Assembly (NCBI RefSeq): GCF_013408425.1
Contig: NZ_JACBYV010000001.1
Coordinates: forward strand, 3,348,001-3,412,000
Direction of reading: 5' to 3'
Source: Pseudomonas flavescens
GTDB lineage: Bacteria > Pseudomonadota > Gammaproteobacteria > Pseudomonadales > Pseudomonadaceae
Length of the DNA: 64,000 bases
A program made the position numbers and the translations under genes. The notes under the pieces were generated by a model. That model was not told the origin of the DNA and did no database searches. It saw only the letters and a program-made list of their open reading frames with translations. Positions 52,682-60,459 of the stretch are shown here, one piece after another; within the stretch, counting starts at the first letter, position 1; each line of letters starts with the position of its first letter.

Positions 52682-53803
52682 ATGAGCTCTGAAATTCTGG
52701 CGAAAACGCCCCTCCACGCGCTGCACCTGGAATTGGGCGCACGCATGGTGCCGTTCGCTGGCTACGAGATGCCGGTGCAATATCCGCTCGGCGTGATGAA
52801 GGAACACCTGCACACCCGCGAAGCCGCCGGGCTGTTCGACGTCTCGCACATGGGCCAGATCATCCTGCGCGGCGCCGGCGCCGCCAAGGCGCTGGAGAGC
52901 CTGGTACCGGTGGATATCGTCGACCTGCCGGTGGGCATGCAGCGCTACGCCATGTTCACCGACGCCAATGGCGGCATCCTCGACGACCTGATGGTCGCCA
53001 ACCTGGGCGACGACACGCTGTTTCTGGTGGTCAACGCGGCCTGCAAGCATCAGGACCTGATGCACCTGCAGCAGCACATCGCCAACCAGTGCCAGATCGA
53101 ATCGCGCTTCGAGCGCGCCCTGCTCGCCCTGCAGGGCCCCAGGGCGGTCGACGTACTCACCCGCCTGGCACCTGAAGTCGCGAAGATGACCTTCATGCAG
53201 TTCGCCGCGGTACGCCTGCTCGGCGTCGATTGCTACGTCAGCCGCTCGGGCTACACCGGTGAGGATGGCTACGAAATCTCCGTGCCCGCCGCCCATGCCG
53301 AAGCCCTGGCACGCAGCCTGCTGGCCGAGCCCGAAGTGCAGGCGATCGGCCTGGGCGCCCGTGACTCGCTGCGCCTGGAGGCCGGCCTGTGCCTGTATGG
53401 CCACGACATGAGCACCGACACCACGCCGATCGAGGCGAGCCTGCTCTGGGCGATCTCCAAGGCGCGACGGGCCGATGGCACTCGCCCAGGCGGCTTCCCG
53501 GGTGCCGAGCGGATCTTCGCGCAGCAGCGGGAAGGCGTCGCCCGCAAACGTGTCGGCCTGCTACCCCAGGAACGCACGCCGGTACGTGAAGGTGCGGAAC
53601 TGGTGAATGCCGAGGGCGAGCTCATCGGTCAGGTGTGCAGCGGAGGCTTCGGCCCGAGCCTGGGCGCACCGCTGGCCATGGGGTACGTACGGAGCAGCCA
53701 CGTCGCCGTGGACAGCGATGTATGGGCCCTGGTGCGCGGCAAGCGCGTCGCCATGAAGGTCGCCAAGACCCCGTTCGTGGCGCAGCGCTACTACCGGGGC
53801 TGA
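52682..53803 (+). CDS. gcvT: aminomethyltransferase, T protein
   Basis: 373-aa tetrahydrofolate-dependent enzyme that releases ammonia and methylene-THF from aminomethyl-GcvH. HLELGARMVPFAGYEMPVQYPLGVMKEHLHTREAAGLFDVSHMGQ and SGYTGEDGYEISVP are GcvT hallmarks. ATG at 52682 with AGGAGAG upstream. In several Pseudomonas gcv operons glyA and/or sdaA lie between gcvP and gcvT; here they are absent. Confidence 0.96.
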   Translation: MSSEILAKTPLHALHLELGARMVPFAGYEMPVQYPLGVMKEHLHTREAAGLFDVSHMGQIILRGAGAAKALESLVPVDIVDLPVGMQRYAMFTDANGGILDDLMVANLGDDTLFLVVNAACKHQDLMHLQQHIANQCQIESRFERALLALQGPRAVDVLTRLAPEVAKMTFMQFAAVRLLGVDCYVSRSGYTGEDGYEISVPAAHAEALARSLLAEPEVQAIGLGARDSLRLEAGLCLYGHDMSTDTTPIEASLLWAISKARRADGTRPGGFPGAERIFAQQREGVARKRVGLLPQERTPVREGAELVNAEGELIGQVCSGGFGPSLGAPLAMGYVRSSHVAVDSDVWALVRGKRVAMKVAKTPFVAQRYYRG

Positions 53804-53859
53804 TCTCCTGCCGGGTTCAACCACCAGTCGGGCGGCACCTCGGCCGCCCGGCCTGCCCA

Positions 53860-54216
53860 TCAGCCTGCGTCCAGGCAACTGCGCCGGTTGCTGAAGGCTT
53901 CACGGCGCATGTCCCGCACATCCAGAGAAATGCTTTCGACCTCCGGCAGGCGCTCCACCAGCGAGCGCACGATGGCCATCGACAGGGCTTTCTTCTGCTC
54001 GTCCGTACGGCCGGCCAGCAGGTAGAAGATCACATGCAGGAAATCGCCCTGACTGCCGCCCACACTGTAGTGGTCGTAGAGGCTCAGACGCACCTTCACC
54101 TCACCCTCCCTGAACAATCCGGTGCCCATCGCGGCGTCATGCACCAGAGCGACCAACTCATCGCCACCGAGCGTTTTTTCCAGTGAGCGCGAGGCCTCGA
54201 CAAGACAATGCGGCAT
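53860..54216 (-). CDS. 5-carboxymethyl-2-hydroxymuconate isomerase family protein
   Basis: 118-aa tautomerase-superfamily protein. The sequence after Met is PHCLVEASRSLEK, and the N-terminal Pro is the catalytic base once Met is removed, so the ATG at 54216 was chosen although the frame is open upstream. The rest (KVRLSLYDHYSVGGSQGDFLHVIFYLLAGRTDEQKKAL) matches the CHMI/HpaF family. In homoprotocatechuate degradation it isomerises CHM, but no other hpa gene is nearby, so the substrate is uncertain. Confidence 0.85.
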   Translation of the reverse strand: MPHCLVEASRSLEKTLGGDELVALVHDAAMGTGLFREGEVKVRLSLYDHYSVGGSQGDFLHVIFYLLAGRTDEQKKALSMAIVRSLVERLPEVESISLDVRDMRREAFSNRRSCLDAG

Positions 54217-54430
54217 GGGATTTCCTGCACTGATAAATATCGTCATACGTTATCACACAACATTTCTTATTATCTGGCCTGCGGCCAAGGTCGTATAGTT
54301 GGCCCATGCGGACATACAGAAATTAGCCGCCGCGATAACTGAAATGCAGGTTTCATGCGGGTTTTCCCACATTATGGAATCGCAAAGGAGCGACGTGAAC
54401 GGGCCTGACGGAACATTTCATCAGAGTGCG

Positions 54431-54460
54431 TTGACAAGCCGATTCAGAGCTGCAGATAAT
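54431..54460 (+). promoter_or_regulatory. sigma-70 promoter upstream of oprD-family gene
   Basis: TTGACA (perfect), 18 bases, GATAAT (5/6). Start expected near 54467, giving a leader of about 295 bases before the porin ATG. Confidence 0.65.
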
Positions 54461-54514
54461 CAGCGGCAATGTTGTATGACAACAGAACCTAATAAAAACA
54501 AAAAAGGTCGCACC

Positions 54515-54628
54515 ATGAAGACTGTCGCCTTCACGTCATCCGCACCACACCAAGTCGCCTTGGGCTCCCTTGCCCAGTCTGCCGCATTCATCTCGATACC
54601 TGCGCGCCACCTATTCGCCGACGGCTAG
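54515..54628 (+). CDS. possible 37-aa leader peptide
   Basis: ATG preceded by AAAAAAGG seven bases upstream, starting MKTVAFTSSAPHQVALG and ending HLFADG. It lies 48 bases after the predicted promoter and 133 bases before the porin gene. No family and no run of a single amino acid that would suggest attenuation. Could be chance. Confidence 0.25.
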   Translation: MKTVAFTSSAPHQVALGSLAQSAAFISIPARHLFADG

Positions 54629-54761
54629 GGCCTGAAGCAGAGTCCTGTGTGTCTGCACGCAGGTCTGTCGCCCTGCACGGGGCTATCCATACCTTCCTCA
54701 CGGCATGTCGATCGGTGATTGGCAGAGGATGGTCTGTTCAAAAAACGGGAGCACAACAACA

Positions 54762-56006
54762 ATGACACCACGCAAGATCATCTCGCTGGGCCTCATCGGC
54801 GCAGGCAGCATGGCCCTCGCCCTGCCCTTCGCAGCCCAGGCCGAAGGTTTCGTCGACGACGCCAAGGTTTCCCTGAACCTGCGCAACTTCTACATCAACC
54901 GGAACTTCACCAACCCGGCCAACGCCCAGAGCAAGGCCGAAGAGTGGACGCAGAGCTTCATCCTCGATGCGCGCTCCGGTTACACCCCTGGCGTGGTCGG
55001 CTTCGGTGTCGATGCCCTGGGCATGCTCTCGGTCAAGCTCGACGGCGGTGGCGGCACCTACGGCACCGGCCTGCTGCCGCGCCATGACGATGGTCGCCCG
55101 GCGGATGACTACGGTCGCCTGGCCCTGGCTGCCAAAGCCAAGATCTCCGAGACCGAACTGAAGGTCGGCGAGTGGATGCCAGTGCTGCCGATCCTGCGTG
55201 CCGACGATGGTCGTTCCCTGCCGCAGACCCTGCGTGGTGGCCAGGTCACGTCCAACGAGATCACCGGCCTGACCCTGTATGGCGGTCAGTTCCGTCAGAA
55301 CAGCGAGCGTAACAACGCGAGCATGGAAGACCTGATCTACGCAGGTGCCGCTTCCGACCGCTTCAACTTCGTCGGTGGCGAATACAAGTTCAATGGCGAC
55401 CGCACCCTGATCGGCCTGTGGGGCGCGGAACTCAAGGATATCTACGAGCAGCAGTACGTACAGCTGACCCACAGCCAGCCGATCGGCGACTGGACACTGG
55501 GCGCCAACCTCGGCTACTTCCAGGGCGAAGACGATGGCTCGGCCAAAGCCGGCAAGCTGGACAACAAGGTCTACTCCGGCCTGTTCTCCGCCAAGTACGG
55601 CAGCAACACCGTCTACGTCGGCCTGCAGAAGGTCAGCGGCGACACCGGCTGGATGCGCGTTTCGGGCACCAGCGGCGGTACCCTGGCCAACGACAGCTAC
55701 AACTCCAGCTACGACAACGCCAAGGAGAAATCCTGGCAGGTACGTCATGACTTCAACTTCGCCGGTGTGGGCGTTCCTGGCCTGACCCTGATGAACCGTT
55801 ACATCAGCGGCAGCAACGTGCATGTGGGCACCACCGACGATGGCAAGGAATGGGGCCGTGAAACCGAGCTGGCCTACGTGATCCAGAGCGGCGCGTTCAA
55901 GAACCTGAGCATGCGCTGGCGCAACGCGAGCATCCGTCGCGACTACAGCGCCAACGAGTTCGACGAGAACCGCCTGATCTTCAACTACCCGCTATCGATC
56001 CTGTAA
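54762..56006 (+). CDS. OprD-family outer-membrane porin
   Basis: 414-aa precursor of an 18-strand substrate-specific outer-membrane channel. Signal peptide about residues 1-27 (ending AAQA, before EGFVDDAK). FVDDAKVSLNLRNFYINRNF is the OprD-family opening, and the final strand ends LIFNYPLSIL. Members take up amino acids, aromatic acids or carbapenems; which one cannot be read here. GGGAG lies 12 bases before the ATG. A clear terminator follows. Confidence 0.93.
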   Translation: MTPRKIISLGLIGAGSMALALPFAAQAEGFVDDAKVSLNLRNFYINRNFTNPANAQSKAEEWTQSFILDARSGYTPGVVGFGVDALGMLSVKLDGGGGTYGTGLLPRHDDGRPADDYGRLALAAKAKISETELKVGEWMPVLPILRADDGRSLPQTLRGGQVTSNEITGLTLYGGQFRQNSERNNASMEDLIYAGAASDRFNFVGGEYKFNGDRTLIGLWGAELKDIYEQQYVQLTHSQPIGDWTLGANLGYFQGEDDGSAKAGKLDNKVYSGLFSAKYGSNTVYVGLQKVSGDTGWMRVSGTSGGTLANDSYNSSYDNAKEKSWQVRHDFNFAGVGVPGLTLMNRYISGSNVHVGTTDDGKEWGRETELAYVIQSGAFKNLSMRWRNASIRRDYSANEFDENRLIFNYPLSIL

Positions 56007-56048
56007 GGCTGCGTCGCATCGTTTTACTCCAGTGTCATGGCACAGTTG

Positions 56049-56073
56049 GCCCGTCCTCGTGACGGGCTTTTTT
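56049..56073 (+). terminator. terminator of the porin gene
   Basis: GCCCGTC-CTCGT-GACGGGC-TTTTTT: perfect 7-base stem with T6 tract, 42 bases after the stop. Confidence 0.92.
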
Positions 56074-56155
56074 ATGCATGGCGAAAAAGCCGGCCTGGGT
56101 GAAGCGTCGAGGTGCCGCGCCTGGTACGGGCAGGCCGGTGACCCGCCCCCCTCGT

Positions 56156-56431
56156 TCAGCGCAGACGCTTCTCGCGCATCGCCGCCTGGTGAGCGGCCCT
56201 GGCCAGATCGCAGCCATCCTCGGCAAGCAGGTACGCGGCTTCGCTGATGTGCTGTATGTCCAGGCCGTCGGCCTGGGTGATGCTCATGGCGGCGAGACTG
56301 TGCAGCAGGCCGCACACCGCCCTGAAACGCTGCTGGGCGCTTTCATGCAGGTCGGCGTAGGAACAACGGCTGTCGATCAGCAGCACTGGGGTGGTGGTCG
56401 GGTTGCTGGATAGCGGGAGGAAGTCAGTCAT
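56156..56431 (-). CDS. small helical protein, DUF3077/DUF6124-like
   Basis: 91-aa protein. A disordered start (TDFLPLSSNPTTTPVLLI) is followed by two helices (SYADLHESAQQRFRAVCGLLHSLAAM and DIQHISEAAYLLAEDGCDLARAAHQAAM). The pattern resembles the Pseudomonas-specific DUF3077/DUF6124 proteins of unknown function. GGAGG is 6 bases before the ATG. Its first codons overlap the end of a short His/Cys-rich ORF, so the two may be co-translated. Confidence 0.7.
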   Translation of the reverse strand: MTDFLPLSSNPTTTPVLLIDSRCSYADLHESAQQRFRAVCGLLHSLAAMSITQADGLDIQHISEAAYLLAEDGCDLARAAHQAAMREKRLR

Positions 56432-56498
56432 GGCAGCCTCCGTGCTCGTGATCAGCAGGGTGGCAAACGGACGGATTGGTAGCGTGCATGTGCTTCAT
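56424..56498 (-). CDS. 24-aa His/Cys-rich ORF coupled to the next gene
   Basis: Begins MKHMHATNPSV and ends HEHGGCHD: six His and two Cys in 24 residues. GGAG lies 8 bases before its ATG. Its stop overlaps the ATG of the downstream gene (ATGACTGA), a typical coupling arrangement. A T7 terminator-like hairpin lies upstream. Either a metal-binding micropeptide or a translated leader that controls the next gene; low-complexity chance is possible. Confidence 0.4.
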   Translation of the reverse strand: MKHMHATNPSVCHPADHEHGGCHD

Positions 56499-56896
56499 GA
56501 AAGTAACTCCAACTTGTTTTCTGAAGCTGCCACGAACCGTCGCCAAACGATCATGGGTGGCAGCCGTACGCAGGTTGGCGAACCGGGCAAGTTGGCACCC
56601 GGCAGACCCGAAGGTCTCCCGCGCACGGCCACCATAAAACGACATTGCGGGCACAAAAAAAGCGCCAACAATGGTCTTGGGGCGCACATGCGCCAACTTG
56701 GAATTCGGGTCGCCAAACCCGGCCGCTGATTGTGCAGCGGCCTGAGCAGGTTAGCGCGGGGCCTGCTCGAGGGCAAGCGGGCGGCCACTGCCCCAACGCG
56801 GCCGACAGGGGCGTCATGCATGAAACCGCAGGCGAGGCTTCGTGAGCGATGCAGCGCTTTGGTTTAAACTGCCGCGCCCGGCAACCGATAGCCCCC
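56499..56896. other. divergent intergenic region with terminator-like stem
   Basis: About 400 bases without a long gene. The only structured part is 56654-56690 (see terminator). Frames that cross it in other directions lack start signals. Confidence 0.45.
56655..56684 (-). terminator. terminator-like hairpin upstream of the His/Cys ORF
   Basis: Minus strand: GCG-CC-CCAA, 8-base loop, TTGGCGC, then TTTTTTT. The stem is 7 bp with a two-base bulge. Nothing is encoded upstream on this strand in range, so it may act as a leader attenuator for 56424-56498. Confidence 0.45.
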
Positions 56897-57835
56897 ATGA
56901 CCCCTGCCAATCTGGATTTTCTCCACCAGCACCTCAGCCGTGCGCTCGATGACGCACCGGCGCACACCCTGCGCCTGTTCCATGGCCGTGGTCGTTGCTG
57001 GGAAGGGCTCGAACACATCACCGTCGACTGGCTGCAGGGCATCGTGCTGGTGTGCCTGTTCAGGGAGCCGCCGGCCAATGAACTCGAGGCCCTGCAGACG
57101 ATGTTGCTGCAAGTGAGCCAGTCCGGCGGATGGCAGCGCAGCCAGGCCCACAGCCTGCTGCTGCAGCATCGCTATCAGACCGACAGCCCGATGCAGTGTC
57201 TGGTGGGCGAGTTGCCCGAAGAGTGGATCATCGAGGAAGACGGCCTGCGCTTTCTTCTCGACCTGGGTCGCAAGCAGAACACCGGGCTGTTTCTCGATAT
57301 GCGCCTGGGCCGCCGCTGGGTACGCGAGAATGCCAGCGGCCAGCGGATACTCAACCTGTTCGCCTATACCTGCGGATTCTCCATCGCGGCACTCGCTGGT
57401 GGTGCCGAGCATGTGGTCAACTTGGACATGGCCAAGGCGGCGCTGAGCCGCGGCCGTGACAACCATCGCCTCAACGGCCATGACCTGAGCCGGGTCAGCT
57501 TTCTGGGCCACGAGCTGTTCAAGTCATGGGGCAAGGTAAAACGCCACGGCCCCTATGATCTGATCATCATCGACCCGCCCTCCTTCCAGAAGGGCAGCTT
57601 CGCCCTCACCCGCGACTACCAGAAAATTCTCCGCAAGCTCCCCGAGCTGCTCAGTGCCGAAGGCCGCGTGCTGGCCTGCGTCAACGACCCCAACATCGGC
57701 AGCGACTTCCTGATCGCCGGCATGGCCAGCGAAGCACCCGAGCTGCGCTTCGAGCGGCGCCTGGAAAACCCGGCGGAGTTCCCCGATGCGCAGGCCGAAG
57801 GCGGCTTGAAGGCGATGCTGTTCAGCCGCTCTTGA
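56897..57835 (+). CDS. class I SAM-dependent methyltransferase (RlmI/RlmK-like)
   Basis: 312-aa predicted rRNA methyltransferase. An N-terminal region of about 130 residues precedes a Rossmann methyltransferase: LNLFAYTCGFSIAALAGGAEHVVNLDM binds SAM, and IIIDPPSFQKG is the catalytic DPPSF motif seen in m5C/m2G RNA methyltransferases. KQNTGLFLDMRLGR is typical of the RlmI/RlmK group. It lacks the PUA domain of RlmI. ATG at 56897 chosen; the open frame begins 16 codons earlier. Overlaps the converging next gene by 14 bases. Confidence 0.85.
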   Translation: MTPANLDFLHQHLSRALDDAPAHTLRLFHGRGRCWEGLEHITVDWLQGIVLVCLFREPPANELEALQTMLLQVSQSGGWQRSQAHSLLLQHRYQTDSPMQCLVGELPEEWIIEEDGLRFLLDLGRKQNTGLFLDMRLGRRWVRENASGQRILNLFAYTCGFSIAALAGGAEHVVNLDMAKAALSRGRDNHRLNGHDLSRVSFLGHELFKSWGKVKRHGPYDLIIIDPPSFQKGSFALTRDYQKILRKLPELLSAEGRVLACVNDPNIGSDFLIAGMASEAPELRFERRLENPAEFPDAQAEGGLKAMLFSRS

Positions 57836-58208
57836 ACCAGTCCCACACGCCCAGCGAAAACCCGGAAAACAGGTTGATACCCAGGGCCGACTTGAGCAGA
57901 TAGAGAAACAGCAACCCCAGCGCCAGCGACACCAGCAGAAACACGCTGACGCCTATCGCCTTGGCGGTCAGCGACAGCTCCTGCTGGGCCCGACTGAGGT
58001 CGCGCTTGTTGCGCCCGGCCAGCAGCACGAAGTAATAGCGCCAGCGCCACAGCTTGACCGTACCGCGCAGATCCAGACTATGCCGCCCCCACTGACGCGC
58101 CCCGAAAGCGACCTGAAGCGCATCGAGCTGCTCGGCGCTGAAGGAGTCCCTGAGGTCGTCGGGCAGACGCTCCTTGAGGCCCTTGATGAAAGGATCCTGC
58201 TCCCTCAT
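57822..58208 (-). CDS. membrane protein of unknown function
   Basis: 128-aa protein. A soluble N-terminus (EQDPFIKGLKERLPDDLRDSFSAEQLDALQVAFGARQWGRHSLDLRGTVKLWRWRYYFVLLAGRNKRDL) is followed by a hydrophobic hairpin (GVSVFLLVSLALGLLFLYLL) and a C-terminal amphipathic part. Found widely in Pseudomonas as 'hypothetical'. It shares its 3' end with the methyltransferase gene (14-base overlap of opposite strands). Confidence 0.75.
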   Translation of the reverse strand: MREQDPFIKGLKERLPDDLRDSFSAEQLDALQVAFGARQWGRHSLDLRGTVKLWRWRYYFVLLAGRNKRDLSRAQQELSLTAKAIGVSVFLLVSLALGLLFLYLLKSALGINLFSGFSLGVWDWFKSG

Positions 58209-58543
58209 GGTCGTTTCTCCAGATAGCCGAACCCTTCAGGGCAGACACCTTAACAGCCCTTGCAGAGAGTTTAAAAAGGTAAACGAGGCCGCCAGCGCAA
58301 AGCCGGGGCGCCGCCACGAAAACAGGCGAGCCGTAGCGCAGCGGGGTAACGGCCGAAAGCTGGCCCGCAGGGCGAAGGAGGCGAGCCGAAAGCGGCGTTC
58401 ACGCGTCGTGAACGAGCATGTCGACAGGTGACAGCACACGGCCCTGTCTACCAGAAAGCGCAGATCGTTTTTCGATACCTGCCAAACGAAAACGGGCCCC
58501 GTCATCAGCGATGACGGGGCCCGTTCGATTCGCGCGTCGAGGT
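58209..58543. other. intergenic with cyoE terminator
   Basis: No supported gene; the small frames on either strand have GC-driven composition. Holds a 7-base inverted repeat GTTCACG-CGT-CGTGAAC near 58395-58415 and the cyo terminator. Confidence 0.5.
58487..58524 (-). terminator. terminator of the cyo operon
   Basis: Minus strand: ACGGGCCCCGTCATC, 3-base loop, GATGACGGGGCCCGT, then TTTTCG. Perfect 15-base stem, 20 bases after cyoE. Confidence 0.93.
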
Positions 58544-59485
58544 TTAGCGGGCGGCGAACGCCGCGCAGAAACCACTGACGTTGTCCGCACCGCAGATGTT
58601 GTTGACCGAGGTCATCAGCATCTGGCTCGGCGTAGCCTGGAAGTCTACCGACATCATCACGCTCAGCGCGGTGATGGTGACGATCGAGAACACGAACAGC
58701 TTGCGTGCCCAGACCTTGTCATCGACTGCCTTGTAGCCCGACACCCCCATCCACAACCAGTAGGCACCGCTGACCACCGCTACCACGAAGTAGCTGTAAC
58801 CGGCGTAACCACTGATGGTCAGCATCAGGGTGGCGACCAGGAACGCGGCGATGTACAGGACGATGCTGCGCTTGGCAGCAGGAATGCCCTTGATCACCGG
58901 CAACACCGGAATGTTGGCGGCCTGGTAGTCATTGAAACGAAAGATCGCGATCGCGTAGGAGTGAGGCATCTGCCAGAGGCTGAAGATCAGCAGCAGAATC
59001 GCCGCACCTACATCGAACTCGTTGCTTACAGCGCAATAGCCCACAACAGGGGGAGCGGCGCCCGACAGACTGCCAACCAGGGTTCCATAAACCGAATTCC
59101 GCTTGAGGTACAGGCTGTACAGCCCGACGTAGACGACGAAGCCCATCAGGACCAAGGCGACAGCAAGCAGGTTCGTGGCTTTATAGAGCAAGGCAACGCC
59201 TGCAATCCCGAGGATGCAGGCGTAAACGATGGCATGAGTCGGCGGAACCAGGCCTTTTACCAGCACCCTGTTCTTGGTCCGCTCCATCTTTTCATCGATG
59301 TCCCTATCGATGTAGTTGTTGAACACGCAACCGGAAGCAATGACCAGAGCGACGCCGAGCGCTGTTGCCAGGAACAGCATCAGGTCGATATCCCCCTTCG
59401 AAGCCAGGAAGAAGCCACCGGCAACGGAAATCATGTTTCCGAAGACGATGCCCGGCTTGGTCAGGAGCAGGTATTGCTTGAACAT
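58544..59485 (-). CDS. cyoE: protohaem IX farnesyltransferase
   Basis: 313-aa inner-membrane prenyltransferase making haem O for the bo3 oxidase. [29 protein letters not shown] is the diphosphate-binding NxxxDxxxD motif of UbiA-type enzymes. It has about eight membrane helices; the C-terminal tail is a little longer than usual. Last gene of cyoABCDE, 15 bases after cyoD. Confidence 0.95.
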   Translation of the reverse strand: MFKQYLLLTKPGIVFGNMISVAGGFFLASKGDIDLMLFLATALGVALVIASGCVFNNYIDRDIDEKMERTKNRVLVKGLVPPTHAIVYACILGIAGVALLYKATNLLAVALVLMGFVVYVGLYSLYLKRNSVYGTLVGSLSGAAPPVVGYCAVSNEFDVGAAILLLIFSLWQMPHSYAIAIFRFNDYQAANIPVLPVIKGIPAAKRSIVLYIAAFLVATLMLTISGYAGYSYFVVAVVSGAYWLWMGVSGYKAVDDKVWARKLFVFSIVTITALSVMMSVDFQATPSQMLMTSVNNICGADNVSGFCAAFAAR

Positions 59486-59500
59486 CAGGCTGCTCTCTTT

Positions 59501-59833
59501 TTAGTTGGCCATCATGTAGTAGTGCATGCTCCAGATGATCCAGATCGAGAGCGCTACGACGATGATGGTGATCAGGATGGTGAACGCGAACGCCACCGTA
59601 TTCCAACGCTGCTCGGACGAGGTGTTCATGTGCAGGAAGTACACGAGGTGTACGTAGATCTGCACGACCGCGAAAGCGACGATGGTGAACAGCGTGGCCG
59701 CTTTCGACATGACGGGGTTCATCACGATCGCGAACGGGATCACGGTGAGGATTACCGACAGTACGAAACCGACTACGTAATCCTTGGTGCTGCCATGGCT
59801 CGCGCCGGCGGCAGAGTGGTGATCATGAGCCAT
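59501..59833 (-). CDS. cyoD: cytochrome bo3 oxidase subunit IV
   Basis: 110-aa membrane protein with three helices (VVGFVLSVILTVIPFAIVM, ATLFTIVAFAVVQIYVHLVYFLHM, NTVAFAFTILITIIVVALSIWI) and a His-rich N-terminus. It aids assembly of the oxidase. The ATG at 59833 overlaps the cyoC stop (TAATG). Confidence 0.95.
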   Translation of the reverse strand: MAHDHHSAAGASHGSTKDYVVGFVLSVILTVIPFAIVMNPVMSKAATLFTIVAFAVVQIYVHLVYFLHMNTSSEQRWNTVAFAFTILITIIVVALSIWIIWSMHYYMMAN

Positions 59834-60456
59834 TACAGAGCCCCCATCAGATAGACAACGGTAAACACGCAGATCCACACCACGTCGAGGAAGTGCCAGA
59901 ACAGGCTCAGGCAGCTCAGGCGGGTCTGGGTAACCGGCGTCAGGCCGCGGCTGGCGACCTGATGCATCATCACCGCCATCCACACCAGACCGGCACTGAC
60001 GTGCAGACCGTGGGTGCCGACCAGGGTGAAGAACGCGGACCAGTAAGCACTGACCTGCGGAGCGGCACCTTCGTGGATCAGGTGATGGAACTCGTACAGC
60101 TCGATCGAGATGAACACCACACCGAACAGGAAGGTGGCTGCCAGCCAGGACAGCACCTTGCCTTTATCGCCACGGTACATGGCCAGCATGGCCATGCCGT
60201 AGGTGATGCTCGAGAACAACAGGGCGAATGTTTCGACCAGAACGAGTTTCAGGTCGATCAGATCCTTCGGAGTAGGACCGCCGGCGTACGCGGTGCTGAG
60301 CACCGCGAAGCCTGCGAAGATACTCGCGAACAGGATGCAGTCGGTCATCAGGTAAATCCAGAACCCGAAGACCTTCATCTCACCCGCGTCGTGGTGATGT
60401 TCGTGCTCATGCTCATCGGCATGAGCAGCGTGGTTGCTGATCACTTCACTAGACAT
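59833..60456 (-). CDS. cyoC: cytochrome bo3 oxidase subunit III
   Basis: 207-aa five-helix subunit [70 protein letters not shown] and [20 protein letters not shown] match CyoC. N-terminal His/Glu-rich tail. Four bases after cyoB. Confidence 0.96.
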   Translation of the reverse strand: MSSEVISNHAAHADEHEHEHHHDAGEMKVFGFWIYLMTDCILFASIFAGFAVLSTAYAGGPTPKDLIDLKLVLVETFALLFSSITYGMAMLAMYRGDKGKVLSWLAATFLFGVVFISIELYEFHHLIHEGAAPQVSAYWSAFFTLVGTHGLHVSAGLVWMAVMMHQVASRGLTPVTQTRLSCLSLFWHFLDVVWICVFTVVYLMGAL

Positions 60457-60459
60457 GGT

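Larger units (their letters stand above)
54217..54761. other. long leader region upstream of the porin gene
   Basis: 545 bases. Contents: a strong sigma-70-like promoter at 54431-54460 (plus), a short ORF at 54515-54628, and an AT-rich stretch at 54250-54280 likely carrying the promoter of the CHMI gene. No riboswitch class recognised. Confidence 0.5.

Noticed and set aside
58320-58440. tRNA-like gene upstream of the cyo terminator
   Set aside because: Segments such as GCCGTAGCGCAGC looked tRNA-like but no cloverleaf with TTCGA arm and acceptor stem could be built.
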